Origin: Candidatus Iainarchaeum sp.
Lineage (GTDB): Archaea; Iainarchaeota; Iainarchaeia; Iainarchaeales; JAFCCJ01
DNA: 34,220 nt
Direction of reading: 5' to 3'
Assembly (NCBI GenBank): GCA_017610305.1
Contig: JAFCCJ010000006.1
Coordinates: 1-34,220, forward strand
Shown: positions 1-6,376 of the stretch, piece after piece
How positions within the stretch are numbered: position 1 is the first letter of the stretch
Layout: each line of letters begins with the position of its first letter
Translations under genes and position numbers: made by a program
The notes under the pieces: model-generated
Seen by the model: only the letters and a program-made list of their open reading frames with translations
Database searches by the model: none
Told to the model about the DNA's origin: nothing

Positions 1-1669
1 GCCCTCCGCCAGTAGGCTTCACTATCACAAAATACATCAGGTTTCCTACACAGCCAGTGCCGCAAGGTCCTAGGTTTACGGTTCCTGCAGGGAAATCCTT
101 CTCGTAGATTATGCTTGAAGTAACGATTTCGGAATCAAGCATTAAATTTGATAAGCTGAACTGGTCAGTTACCCACGAAGGGGGAATATTGCCCTTGCCC
201 CAAGAATCAGCCCAGTTAACAATGTAAACTGTTGATGGCTGGCCTATGTCAAAGTGCAGGTCAAGCGAGCTGTTTTCTTTATCATTCATTTTGGTTTGTA
301 TCAGTGTCTGGCCATTAAGCTCAGGCGACAAATCAGTGATGGTTATTGTCTTGTCAATGTAAGGGTTCTCACCGACAACCGCTGTCGCAATGCCATAAGT
401 GGAGGGGGAGAGGTTTGATACAATTCCTGACGGGCAGATTAAATCAGAACCGTCGCAGTCCTCATCGATTGTATTGTCGCAGATTTCTGATTGCGGCATT
501 ACTGCTGTGCAGTTTTGCCAGCTTCTTCCTACGCATGTTTCTGTTCCAAAAGTGCAAATTCCCACATCAGTTGTTCCGCAGCTTTGGGTGTCACCGTCAT
601 TGCATTCAGGGCACGCCAAATCAGAACCGTCGCAGTCCTCATCTATCCCATTGCCACAGATTTCGGCGGTAGGGAAAACTATTTGATTGCAGTTTCCCCA
701 TTCCTCATTTGAGCAGATTTCCTCCCCTAAGGAGCATGCTCCACTCAAACCCGTTCCGCAGTCTCTTGTGTCTCCATCAGTGCAGGGCTGTTCATCAAAA
801 CAGCCGACCCAGTGGTCATTGCGGACTTCAATTGCTGCAACATCCCAGCCTTCGTTTAGGGTTTCCTGGTCATAGGTGGCCAAGTAAAGGGCTTGATGAT
901 TTTCGTTTGTCCATCCCCAACCACCAGCATACAAATCGTCTAACCATTTGCGGTATAATCCCCCTTGATCATCGTTAATGCAATAGTACTTATCTGTAAC
1001 ATCAACTCCATCTAACCTTATATACCACCGTTCCTTGGTTTCATCCAGCTTTTGTATATGTATTTCATAACAATACCATCTTTCTGTTTCCATTTCCTTA
1101 TTTAAGACAAATTTGGCATCTCCATAATCCTCTATCCTGAGAGTATATTCAGTGTCTAATCCGGGGATTTCCCCCGACGGATAGCCACCAAAATTCAAAA
1201 GATGGTGAGCGCCTGCTCGCGGATATTTCGTATCTGCAAACCAGTGGGTACCCTCATGAAGGTTTCCAGGTTGGGCCCACTCATCACTAACTCTAAAATA
1301 AACCCTGTAATAAAGATTTTCAGGGTCTTCAAATACAAATCCTCCCACCGCCGAATACCAATCAATCCAGTATGGGTTTCCAGGCTTGCCGCCCCCTCCC
1401 ACAGTAAGCATGTTCAGGAAATTATTTCCCCCAGGACCTCCAACTTCAACATAGGGATTCTGCAATAGTCCCCCGCTCCCAATGTCATTTATCCACTTTC
1501 CGCCATCTGAACATGCCTCTCCAATCTTATTTTCACAACTCCCAAGCGCAGTATTCCAGCTTGAGAAAAATAAGCAGTGGGAATCAGCAGCGCACGCAGC
1601 ATCGCCCTGGGCATAGACAGAAATGGTTAGAGCTATCAGGAAAAAACAGAGTAAAATTGCTTTTTTCAT
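1..1669 (-). CDS. Secreted protein with MopE-type metal-binding repeats (C-terminus outside window)
   Basis: About 556 residues are visible and the frame runs off the left edge. The ATG at 1669 opens a clear signal peptide: Lys-Lys, a hydrophobic stretch (AILLCFFLIALTI), then VYAQG. Residues about 60-270 are Trp/Tyr/Gly-rich and read like a concanavalin-type beta-sandwich of polysaccharide-binding or lyase proteins (inference). Two Cys-rich repeats follow, each ending in EICxNxIDEDCDGSDL, the signature of the MopE putative metal-binding motif (Pfam Cu-binding_MopE), often found in secreted DPANN and bacterial proteins. The repeats are also similar at DNA level (25 identical bases at 441-465 and 618-642). 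It starts 29 nt after the Mre11-like gene on the same strand. Probable role: extracellular surface or carbohydrate-binding protein; substrate unknown. Confidence 0.75.
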   Translation of the reverse strand, partial: MKKAILLCFFLIALTISVYAQGDAACAADSHCLFFSSWNTALGSCENKIGEACSDGGKWINDIGSGGLLQNPYVEVGGPGGNNFLNMLTVGGGGKPGNPYWIDWYSAVGGFVFEDPENLYYRVYFRVSDEWAQPGNLHEGTHWFADTKYPRAGAHHLLNFGGYPSGEIPGLDTEYTLRIEDYGDAKFVLNKEMETERWYCYEIHIQKLDETKERWYIRLDGVDVTDKYYCINDDQGGLYRKWLDDLYAGGWGWTNENHQALYLATYDQETLNEGWDVAAIEVRNDHWVGCFDEQPCTDGDTRDCGTGLSGACSLGEEICSNEEWGNCNQIVFPTAEICGNGIDEDCDGSDLACPECNDGDTQSCGTTDVGICTFGTETCVGRSWQNCTAVMPQSEICDNTIDEDCDGSDLICPSGIVSNLSPSTYGIATAVVGENPYIDKTITITDLSPELNGQTLIQTKMNDKENSSLDLHFDIGQPSTVYIVNWADSWGKGNIPPSWVTDQFSLSNLMLDSEIVTSSIIYEKDFPAGTVNLGPCGTGCVGNLMYFVIVKPTGGG

Positions 1670-1698
1670 GGGGAATAATAAGCATTAACTCCTATTTA

Positions 1699-2943
1699 TT
1701 ATTTTTTATTGGCCAAAACCAGTTCATTCGCTTTTTCCAGTTCGTTCTCGGCAAGGAGTTCAAAAAACCTGCGGGAATCAAATGCATCCTTGAAATCGGT
1801 CTCTTTAAGGTTTTTTTCCAGCAGCTCAAGGCCCATCTCAGCAACTGATTTTTTGGATTTTTGCATTTCCCTCAGCTCGGAAATTCTTTTCTTGAAACCT
1901 TCAGCGGCAAATTCGCGGGAGATTGAGAAAATCGCCTTTCCTTTATGCTCTGCAAGAATTTCATTGAAGGGAATATCTCCAACGCAGTAGCCCTTTGCGA
2001 GTTTTCCTGTGAGCTTTAGGCGGATTATTGGAGGGAGTTCCAATTCATTTTCCAAATCATCGGAAATTGCTTTTTTCACCATTTCTAAAACCTGTTCTGA
2101 ATTCTCGCCATCGAATTTTATTTTGTGGTAGAAAAGTTTTCGCTGCTTTGGAAGCGGGTGGAATTTTAAATCATCTGTTTTTGAATCGAACAAATAAATT
2201 CCTTTTGAATTTTCTGATTCTATTTTTTTGGATTGCGTGATTATTGTTGAGCCAGGCATTATGAATTTGCTTTCGCCCAACTTCTGCTCATTTCTCCAGT
2301 GGAGATGCCCATCAATAATGAGATCAAAACCTTTCGGCAAATCATCAAGCGAAAGTGTGGAAATCATATCATCATTAAACGGGAGAAACTCATTCAATGA
2401 TTGGTGGAAAATAAAAATATTTTTCGCATCAGGAACCGGTTCAGCTTTCAGGAGCTGTAACACTTCCAGCGCCTTTTTTTCAGGAACCCCGCCCATTCCC
2501 TGCACCGCGATTTTTTCATCGGATTTTTCGAAAATTAATTTTGATGCATGCACATTCAGCAGCAAATCCGCCCTCTCCAAAACTTCCAGAATGTTTTTGT
2601 GGTCCTTTCCCCTGAATTCATGTGTGCCGGGGATTGCAACAACAGGGATTCCTGAAACATAAATTTCCTTTTCCTCCCCGCCCCTTAGAATCTTTTTCAA
2701 ATCAATATTTTTTGAGGGGATTCCCTTTGGAATCAACAGGATTTCAATCGCATTGTACAAAACATCTTGCGGGGGGATTGATTCATCAAACAGGTCCCCC
2801 GGAACTATAATCATTTCCGCGCCATTCTCCAGAGCGATTTCAAATGCCTGCCTTGCATTTTCAAAACTTTCGCCTTTCCTTTCCCCCTTCTCACCAAAAC
2901 CGAAATGGAAGTCAGACATTATCGCAATTTTCACTTCACTCAC
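1699..2943 (-). CDS. mre11: Mre11/SbcD-like metallophosphoesterase (DNA repair nuclease)
   Basis: 414 residues, GTG start at 2943. Calcineurin-type phosphoesterase motifs appear in the Mre11 order: SDFHFG (D11, H13), GDLFD, PGTHE, FHQ and DGHLHW. In Mre11 these coordinate two Mn ions for 3'-5' exonuclease and endonuclease activity at double-strand breaks. Motif III is normally GNH(D/E); here the Asn is Thr. The C-terminal third is helical and charged, as in the Mre11 capping and Rad50-binding region. No rad50, herA or nurA lies in the window. It overlaps the HAD gene upstream by 8 nt, so the two are probably co-translated. Assignment to Mre11 rather than another SbcD-like phosphoesterase is likely but not certain. 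Confidence 0.75.
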   Translation of the reverse strand: MSEVKIAIMSDFHFGFGEKGERKGESFENARQAFEIALENGAEMIIVPGDLFDESIPPQDVLYNAIEILLIPKGIPSKNIDLKKILRGGEEKEIYVSGIPVVAIPGTHEFRGKDHKNILEVLERADLLLNVHASKLIFEKSDEKIAVQGMGGVPEKKALEVLQLLKAEPVPDAKNIFIFHQSLNEFLPFNDDMISTLSLDDLPKGFDLIIDGHLHWRNEQKLGESKFIMPGSTIITQSKKIESENSKGIYLFDSKTDDLKFHPLPKQRKLFYHKIKFDGENSEQVLEMVKKAISDDLENELELPPIIRLKLTGKLAKGYCVGDIPFNEILAEHKGKAIFSISREFAAEGFKKRISELREMQKSKKSVAEMGLELLEKNLKETDFKDAFDSRRFFELLAENELEKANELVLANKK

Positions 2944-3592
2944 CCAACGAAATTATTTTCTCCGCATTTAATTCTTCGAGAGATTCCACAACCAAATCCG
3001 CCTTTGAGAAATCCACATCTTTTGAAAATTTTCCAGGGACTGCAATCACTCTCATCCCCGCATTCTTTGCCGATTCCACACCTAACAGAGTGTCCTCCAC
3101 AGCAACACACTCTTTTGGGTCAATTCCTAATTTTTCTGCGGTTTTGAGGTAAACGGCGGGGGAAGGCTTATGTTCAGTAACATCATGAATATCCACCATC
3201 ACAGAAAACTTATCTGTGAGATTGAATTTGTCGGTAATTAAATGAATATTCCTTCTCGAGTTGGCTGAAGCAATTGCAAGGATAATTCCTTTTTCCTCAA
3301 GGGAATTGATTAATTCTTCCACTCCGGGATTTAATGGGAGATTTTCCGAAACTTTTTTCCTCGCAAGATTCTGGGTGTTCTGCCAGAACTCATCATAATC
3401 TATATCCAGCCCGTACTTTTTCTTAAGTATTTCATACTTCTTGCTGAAGGTTTTGCCGACCAAGTTTTCATAATCCTCCTGCGTTAATTCAACATTCCTT
3501 TTCTTCATGAATTCGCCAATACTTCCTAACCATGCTGAGGGGGTGTCTGCGATAACCCCGTCGAAATCGAAAATAACTGCCTTAATCGCCAT
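2936..3592 (-). CDS. HAD-superfamily hydrolase, beta-phosphoglucomutase-like
   Basis: 218 residues with all HAD motifs. Motif I is VIFDFDGVIADT (nucleophile D9, acid/base D11); motif II is ASANS; the motif III lysine is in HKPSP; motif IV is AVEDTLLG. The helical cap between motifs I and II (about residues 15-85) is of the C1 type found in beta-phosphoglucomutase, phosphoglycolate phosphatase and related enzymes. The substrate cannot be read from sequence; a cytosolic sugar-phosphate phosphatase or mutase is likely. The ATG at 3592 overlaps the THUMP gene by 11 nt and the stop overlaps the Mre11-like gene by 8 nt, placing it inside one operon. Confidence 0.85.
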   Translation of the reverse strand: MAIKAVIFDFDGVIADTPSAWLGSIGEFMKKRNVELTQEDYENLVGKTFSKKYEILKKKYGLDIDYDEFWQNTQNLARKKVSENLPLNPGVEELINSLEEKGIILAIASANSRRNIHLITDKFNLTDKFSVMVDIHDVTEHKPSPAVYLKTAEKLGIDPKECVAVEDTLLGVESAKNAGMRVIAVPGKFSKDVDFSKADLVVESLEELNAEKIISLGE

Positions 3593-4487
3593 AAATCATC
3601 GCCTTCTTTTCCTCGAACAGTTCCTTCGGATAAAAAATAAGCGGCCGGAAAATTGGAAGCTCTGCACCAATTCTTTTTAGATCCTCACTCAGTTTGATTT
3701 CCCCTGAAACAAGTGCCTGCACATTTATGTCGGGTTTCTCAACCAGCTGGCGCAGTTTTTGCAACGGAGTGAAAAGGAAACTCCGATAAGAATTCCATCT
3801 AACCAATTTTTCAACTTCTTTTTCAATTTCCTTGGATTCTTTCTCAACAACTGGAAAAATATTACAGCCTCTTCGCATCATCAAAAAGGCGGCAATCAAA
3901 TCATCCTTTTTCCCAGTAAACAGCATTGCAACATTCCCTTCAACCCCCAAAGGCAGCCCTTTGGGCCCCTCAATTTCCTCCAAATAAATAAACACGTCCC
4001 TTCCCCTAATTTCAACATTAACTTCCTTATCCGGTTTTGTCAGGTTAACTTTCAAACCGGGAAATTCTTTCATAATTTCAGAGCCCAGTTTTTCCGCCAG
4101 TTCCTGATTGGTTAACTCCTTATTGTCTACAACTCTTGGCCTTACCGCAAAGCTATCGCCCTCTTCCAGAAATCCCTTGCAGGCTTCGATTCCCTTTTCA
4201 AGGATTTTTTTCGTGTTGGTACCATGGACGGATTCTGCCTTTGCAAAGGAATGTATTCCAAAAACAAGGGGCAAAAGGGAATGAATTTCATCCAGATTTT
4301 TTATTTTTTCAGGATAGAGGTAAAGCCTTCCCCCTTTCTTAACTATTCTGCTGCCTGCAACACCATTTGCGCGGAAAACCGATTTCATGTTTGAGACCAA
4401 TTTGTCCATGAAATATTTTCTCACAAAATGGCTTTTCAGTGAGATTTCCGAGGCAGTTTTAACCAACATGCAATTTGGGGAAAGCAT
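3582..4487 (-). CDS. ThiI-like THUMP-domain protein with degenerate PP-loop
   Basis: 301 residues from the ATG at 4487. The N-terminus (LVKTASEISLKSHFVRKYF) matches the ferredoxin-like and THUMP start of ThiI 4-thiouridine synthetases; THUMP continues to about residue 170. The following GPKGLPLGVEG is the ThiI linker to the ATP pyrophosphatase domain, but the P-loop SGGIDS is replaced by TGKKDD, so adenylation activity is doubtful. It may be a tRNA-binding partner or an altered enzyme. A longer frame to 4607 exists; I reject it because it runs antisense through the leader-peptide ORF and because TATTTAAA (minus strand, 4519-4512) predicts a start near 4488. That makes the ATG at 4487 leaderless; the ATG at 4469 is an alternative. 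Transcribed divergently from the cysteine locus. Confidence 0.7.
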   Translation of the reverse strand: MLSPNCMLVKTASEISLKSHFVRKYFMDKLVSNMKSVFRANGVAGSRIVKKGGRLYLYPEKIKNLDEIHSLLPLVFGIHSFAKAESVHGTNTKKILEKGIEACKGFLEEGDSFAVRPRVVDNKELTNQELAEKLGSEIMKEFPGLKVNLTKPDKEVNVEIRGRDVFIYLEEIEGPKGLPLGVEGNVAMLFTGKKDDLIAAFLMMRRGCNIFPVVEKESKEIEKEVEKLVRWNSYRSFLFTPLQKLRQLVEKPDINVQALVSGEIKLSEDLKRIGAELPIFRPLIFYPKELFEEKKAMIYGD

Positions 4488-4493
4488 AAACAA

Positions 4494-4520
4494 TTTTAAA
4501 TGCATAAGTGGTTTAAATAT
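4494..4520. promoter_or_regulatory. Overlapping divergent TATA-type promoters
   Basis: TTTTAAAT at 4494-4501 is a plausible plus-strand TATA box giving a start near 4525, about 7 nt before the polycysteine leader ORF. TATTTAAA read on the minus strand (4519-4512) predicts a start near 4488 and a leaderless THUMP-protein mRNA. The two boxes lie about 10 nt apart, so the promoters probably compete for TBP. Positions are inferred from archaeal spacing rules. Confidence 0.5.
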
Positions 4521-4531
4521 TACTGAGTTAA

Positions 4532-4594
4532 ATGAGCGGTCAAGACAACAAGAAGAAATGCACCTGTAAGTGCTGTTGCTGCTGTTGTTGTTAG
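4532..4594 (+). CDS. Polycysteine leader peptide upstream of cysK (20 aa)
   Basis: ATG at 4532, TAG at 4592-4594. The 20-residue product has a Lys-rich middle and Cys at positions 10, 12 and 14-20, i.e. seven consecutive Cys codons (TGC TGT TGC TGC TGT TGT TGT) before the stop. There is no clear Shine-Dalgarno sequence; TTTTAAAT at 4494-4501 would give a nearly leaderless mRNA. It lies 66 nt upstream of cysK, and an inverted repeat joins the region just after its stop to the cysK ribosome binding site. Known parallel: polycysteine leader ORFs in mycobacteria control cysteine genes by ribosome stalling. I infer a regulatory leader. A tiny metal-binding (metallothionein-like) peptide is the main alternative. 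Confidence 0.65.
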   Translation: MSGQDNKKKCTCKCCCCCCC

Positions 4595-4596
4595 AG

Positions 4597-4654
4597 ACCT
4601 CTCTCAAAAACTCATATAATCGATTTTTTGGGGGATTAAAAACACTAGAGAGGT
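4597..4654 (+). promoter_or_regulatory. Hairpin sequestering the cysK ribosome binding site (attenuator)
   Basis: ACCTCTCT (4597-4604) is perfectly complementary to AGAGAGGT (4647-4654). The 3' arm contains the GAGGTG ribosome binding site located 6 nt before the cysK ATG at 4661. Three outer pairs (TAG 4592-4594 with CTA 4657-4659) could extend the stem beyond a 2x2 internal loop. An alternative 11-pair hairpin (4600-4610 with 4625-4635, including two G-U pairs) shares the 5' arm and would leave the binding site free. A ribosome held on the last cysteine codons of the leader would cover the 5' arm and prevent sequestration. Pairings are direct observation; the mechanism is inference. Confidence 0.65.
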
Positions 4655-4660
4655 GACTAG

Positions 4661-5581
4661 ATGCGGTATGGAAACGTTATAGAGACCATAGGGAATACTC
4701 CTATTGTGAAACTGAACAAACTCGCAGGGGAAAACGATGCGGATATTTACGCAAAACTGGAGATGTTCAACCCGGGAGGGAGTGTAAAGGACAGAATCTG
4801 CATAAGTATGATTGAGGATGCCGAAAATAAGGGGCTGATTAAAGAGGAAACGGTTATTGTTGAACCTACCTCAGGAAATACAGGAGTGGGGCTTGCAATG
4901 GTATGTGCCGCAAAGGGCTACAATCTGAAACTGGTTATGCCTGAGCAGTTCAGTATTGAAAGGAGAAAGATAATGAAGGCACTTGGAGCTGAGCTGGCGT
5001 TAAGCCCGAAGGCAGGTGGAATTCCGGGAGCGGTGAAAATGGCTGAGGAACTGGTTGCAGAAAATTCAAATTATTTAATGTTGCAGCAATTCAAAAATCC
5101 AGCAAATCCTGAGATTCACAGGAAAACAACTGCTGAGGAAATACTAAATGATGTTCCTGATTTGGATGCGTTTGTGGGTGGTGTTGGAACCGGAGGGACT
5201 GTGACTGGTGTTGGTGAGGTTCTCAAAGCAAAAAATGAAAATATAAAAATTGTTGCCGTTGAACCAACTGATTCTCCTATTCTCTCAGGAGGGAATCCGG
5301 GGCCTCACAAAATCCAGGGAATTGGTGCGGGATTTGTTCCTAGTGTGATGAACCAAAAAATAGTGGATGAAGTTGTTAAAGTGAGCAATGATGAGTCGAT
5401 AGAGACCGCAAGAAAACTGGCTAAAAAGGAGGGAATTTTTGCGGGGATAAGCAGTGGTGCGGCGGCATTTGCCGCACTTAAAATTGCGAAGGATTTAGGC
5501 CAAGGAAAAACGGTTGTTGTCGTATTGCCTGATACCGGCGAGAGGTATTTGACAACTGAATTATGGGGGGGGGTAAAATGA
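4661..5581 (+). CDS. cysK: Cysteine synthase (O-acetylserine sulfhydrylase)
   Basis: 306-residue PLP enzyme of fold type II that makes cysteine from O-acetylserine and sulfide (or O-phosphoserine in some archaeal relatives). The Schiff-base lysine is K43 in GGSVKDR; the substrate loop is PTSGNTG; the phosphate-binding loop is GTGGTVTG; the C-terminal GISSGAA is typical. Length fits CysK/CysM and there is no CBS regulatory domain. GAGGTG at 4650-4655 is the ribosome binding site and lies in the predicted hairpin. It overlaps cysE by 4 nt (ATGA), and a run of nine G at 5565-5573 precedes that junction. With cysE next to it, O-acetylserine is the likely substrate. Confidence 0.93.
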   Translation: MRYGNVIETIGNTPIVKLNKLAGENDADIYAKLEMFNPGGSVKDRICISMIEDAENKGLIKEETVIVEPTSGNTGVGLAMVCAAKGYNLKLVMPEQFSIERRKIMKALGAELALSPKAGGIPGAVKMAEELVAENSNYLMLQQFKNPANPEIHRKTTAEEILNDVPDLDAFVGGVGTGGTVTGVGEVLKAKNENIKIVAVEPTDSPILSGGNPGPHKIQGIGAGFVPSVMNQKIVDEVVKVSNDESIETARKLAKKEGIFAGISSGAAAFAALKIAKDLGQGKTVVVVLPDTGERYLTTELWGGVK

Positions 5582-6156
5582 GTTTGCTAAAAACAATAAA
5601 GGCAGATATTAAAACTTTCAGGGAGAATGACCCCGCGGTAAAAAGTACCTTTGAGATTTTGCTGTGCTACCATACATTCCACGCAATTCTCATTCACAGG
5701 CTTATTCACCCGCTACACAAGATCAATATTCCAATACTCCCAAGGTTTATTTCAATGGTGAACCGGTTTTTTACCGGGGTGGAGATTCACCCTGGAGCGC
5801 AGATTGGGGATGGGTTTTTCATTGACCATGGGACAGGGACGGTGATAGGGGAGACTGTGGAGATAGGAGAGAACTGTGTTATGTTCCAGCATGTTACTTT
5901 AGGGGGGACAGGAAAGCATATCGGGAAAAGGCACCCTACGGTGGGAAATAATGTTCTCATGGGAGTTGGCTCAACACTTTTAGGGCCGATTAATGTTGGG
6001 GACAATGCAAAAATCGGTGCAAACACATTCATAATTATGAAGGATGTTCCCGCAAATGCGACAGTTGTTGGTGTGCCGGGAAAAGTGATAAAAATCAATG
6101 GACGGAAATCAGTGAAGGAACTCAAAAAAACCGTCGTGCCAAATGGTTTTAAATGA
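5578..6156 (+). CDS. cysE: Serine O-acetyltransferase
   Basis: 192 residues. It acetylates serine with acetyl-CoA to give O-acetylserine for CysK. A short helical N-terminal domain (about 1-65) is followed by a left-handed beta-helix of hexapeptide repeats with the family signature FIDHGTGTVIGETVEIG, the HVTLGGTG segment and VGVPGK. It is a short-form enzyme. The C-terminus (VVPNGFK) lacks the terminal Ile that inserts into CysK in the classical bacterial complex. Start chosen at 5578 because it forms an ATGA overlap with the cysK stop; an ATG at 5563 reads in frame through the G run but is buried in cysK. tRNA-Cys follows 93 nt downstream on the same strand. Confidence 0.92.
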   Translation: MSLLKTIKADIKTFRENDPAVKSTFEILLCYHTFHAILIHRLIHPLHKINIPILPRFISMVNRFFTGVEIHPGAQIGDGFFIDHGTGTVIGETVEIGENCVMFQHVTLGGTGKHIGKRHPTVGNNVLMGVGSTLLGPINVGDNAKIGANTFIIMKDVPANATVVGVPGKVIKINGRKSVKELKKTVVPNGFK

Positions 6157-6249
6157 TTTCATAGGAAAATCTTTAAGTCTCTAGCGAGGCCAAAAGGCCG
6201 AGAATGTTCCTCCGAATGGGGGACGTCGTGTAAACGGAGATAATCGTTT
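6157..6249 (+). other. Structured leader between cysE and tRNA-Cys
   Basis: 93 nt with TATA-like CTTTAAGT at 6171-6178 and several small inverted repeats: GGCC-AAAA-GGCC near 6188-6199, TCCTCC/GGGGGA around 6208-6223, and CTCCG/CGGAG with a long loop. It may be the tRNA promoter plus a 5' leader, or a small structured RNA processed from a dicistronic precursor. I do not recognise a C/D box or a definite H/ACA RNA in it. Confidence 0.35.
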
Positions 6250-6321
6250 GCTGAGGTGGCAGAGAGGCTATGCATCCGCCTGCAGAGCGGAAGATCGGGG
6301 GTTCAAATCCCTCTCTCAGCT
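6250..6321 (+). tRNA. tRNA-Cys (anticodon GCA)
   Basis: Complete cloverleaf. Acceptor stem GCTGAGG (6250-6256) pairs with TCTCAGC (6314-6320), with one G-U pair. The anticodon stem is TCCGC/GCGGA around loop CTGCAGA, giving anticodon GCA at 6282-6284. T-stem GGGGG/CCCTC encloses loop TTCAAAT. The discriminator base is T (U73, 6321), the key identity element of tRNA-Cys. No intron and no encoded CCA. It sits directly downstream of cysK-cysE and reads the cysteine codons of the leader peptide. Confidence 0.95.
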
Positions 6322-6376
6322 TTATCCGAAAAAAGGAATACTTATAATTTAATTAACTTAGTGAGAATTTGATTTA

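Noticed and set aside
441-642. CRISPR-like repeat
   Set aside because: Only two copies, 177 nt apart, both coding for the MopE motif.
2228-2662. Plus-strand frame opposite the Mre11-like gene
   Set aside because: The minus strand carries all nuclease motifs; the plus frame resembles no family.
4571-4591. Low-complexity TGY repeat with no meaning
   Set aside because: Framed by an ATG and a stop, both Cys codons are mixed, and it is followed by a perfect complement of the cysK ribosome binding site; chance is unlikely.
4488-4607. N-terminal extension of the THUMP protein to 4607
   Set aside because: It is the antisense of the Cys-codon run, has no family similarity, and the minus-strand TATA box predicts a start near 4488.
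6180-6249. A second tRNA before tRNA-Cys
   Set aside because: No T-loop TTC or cloverleaf can be formed; only small separate stems.
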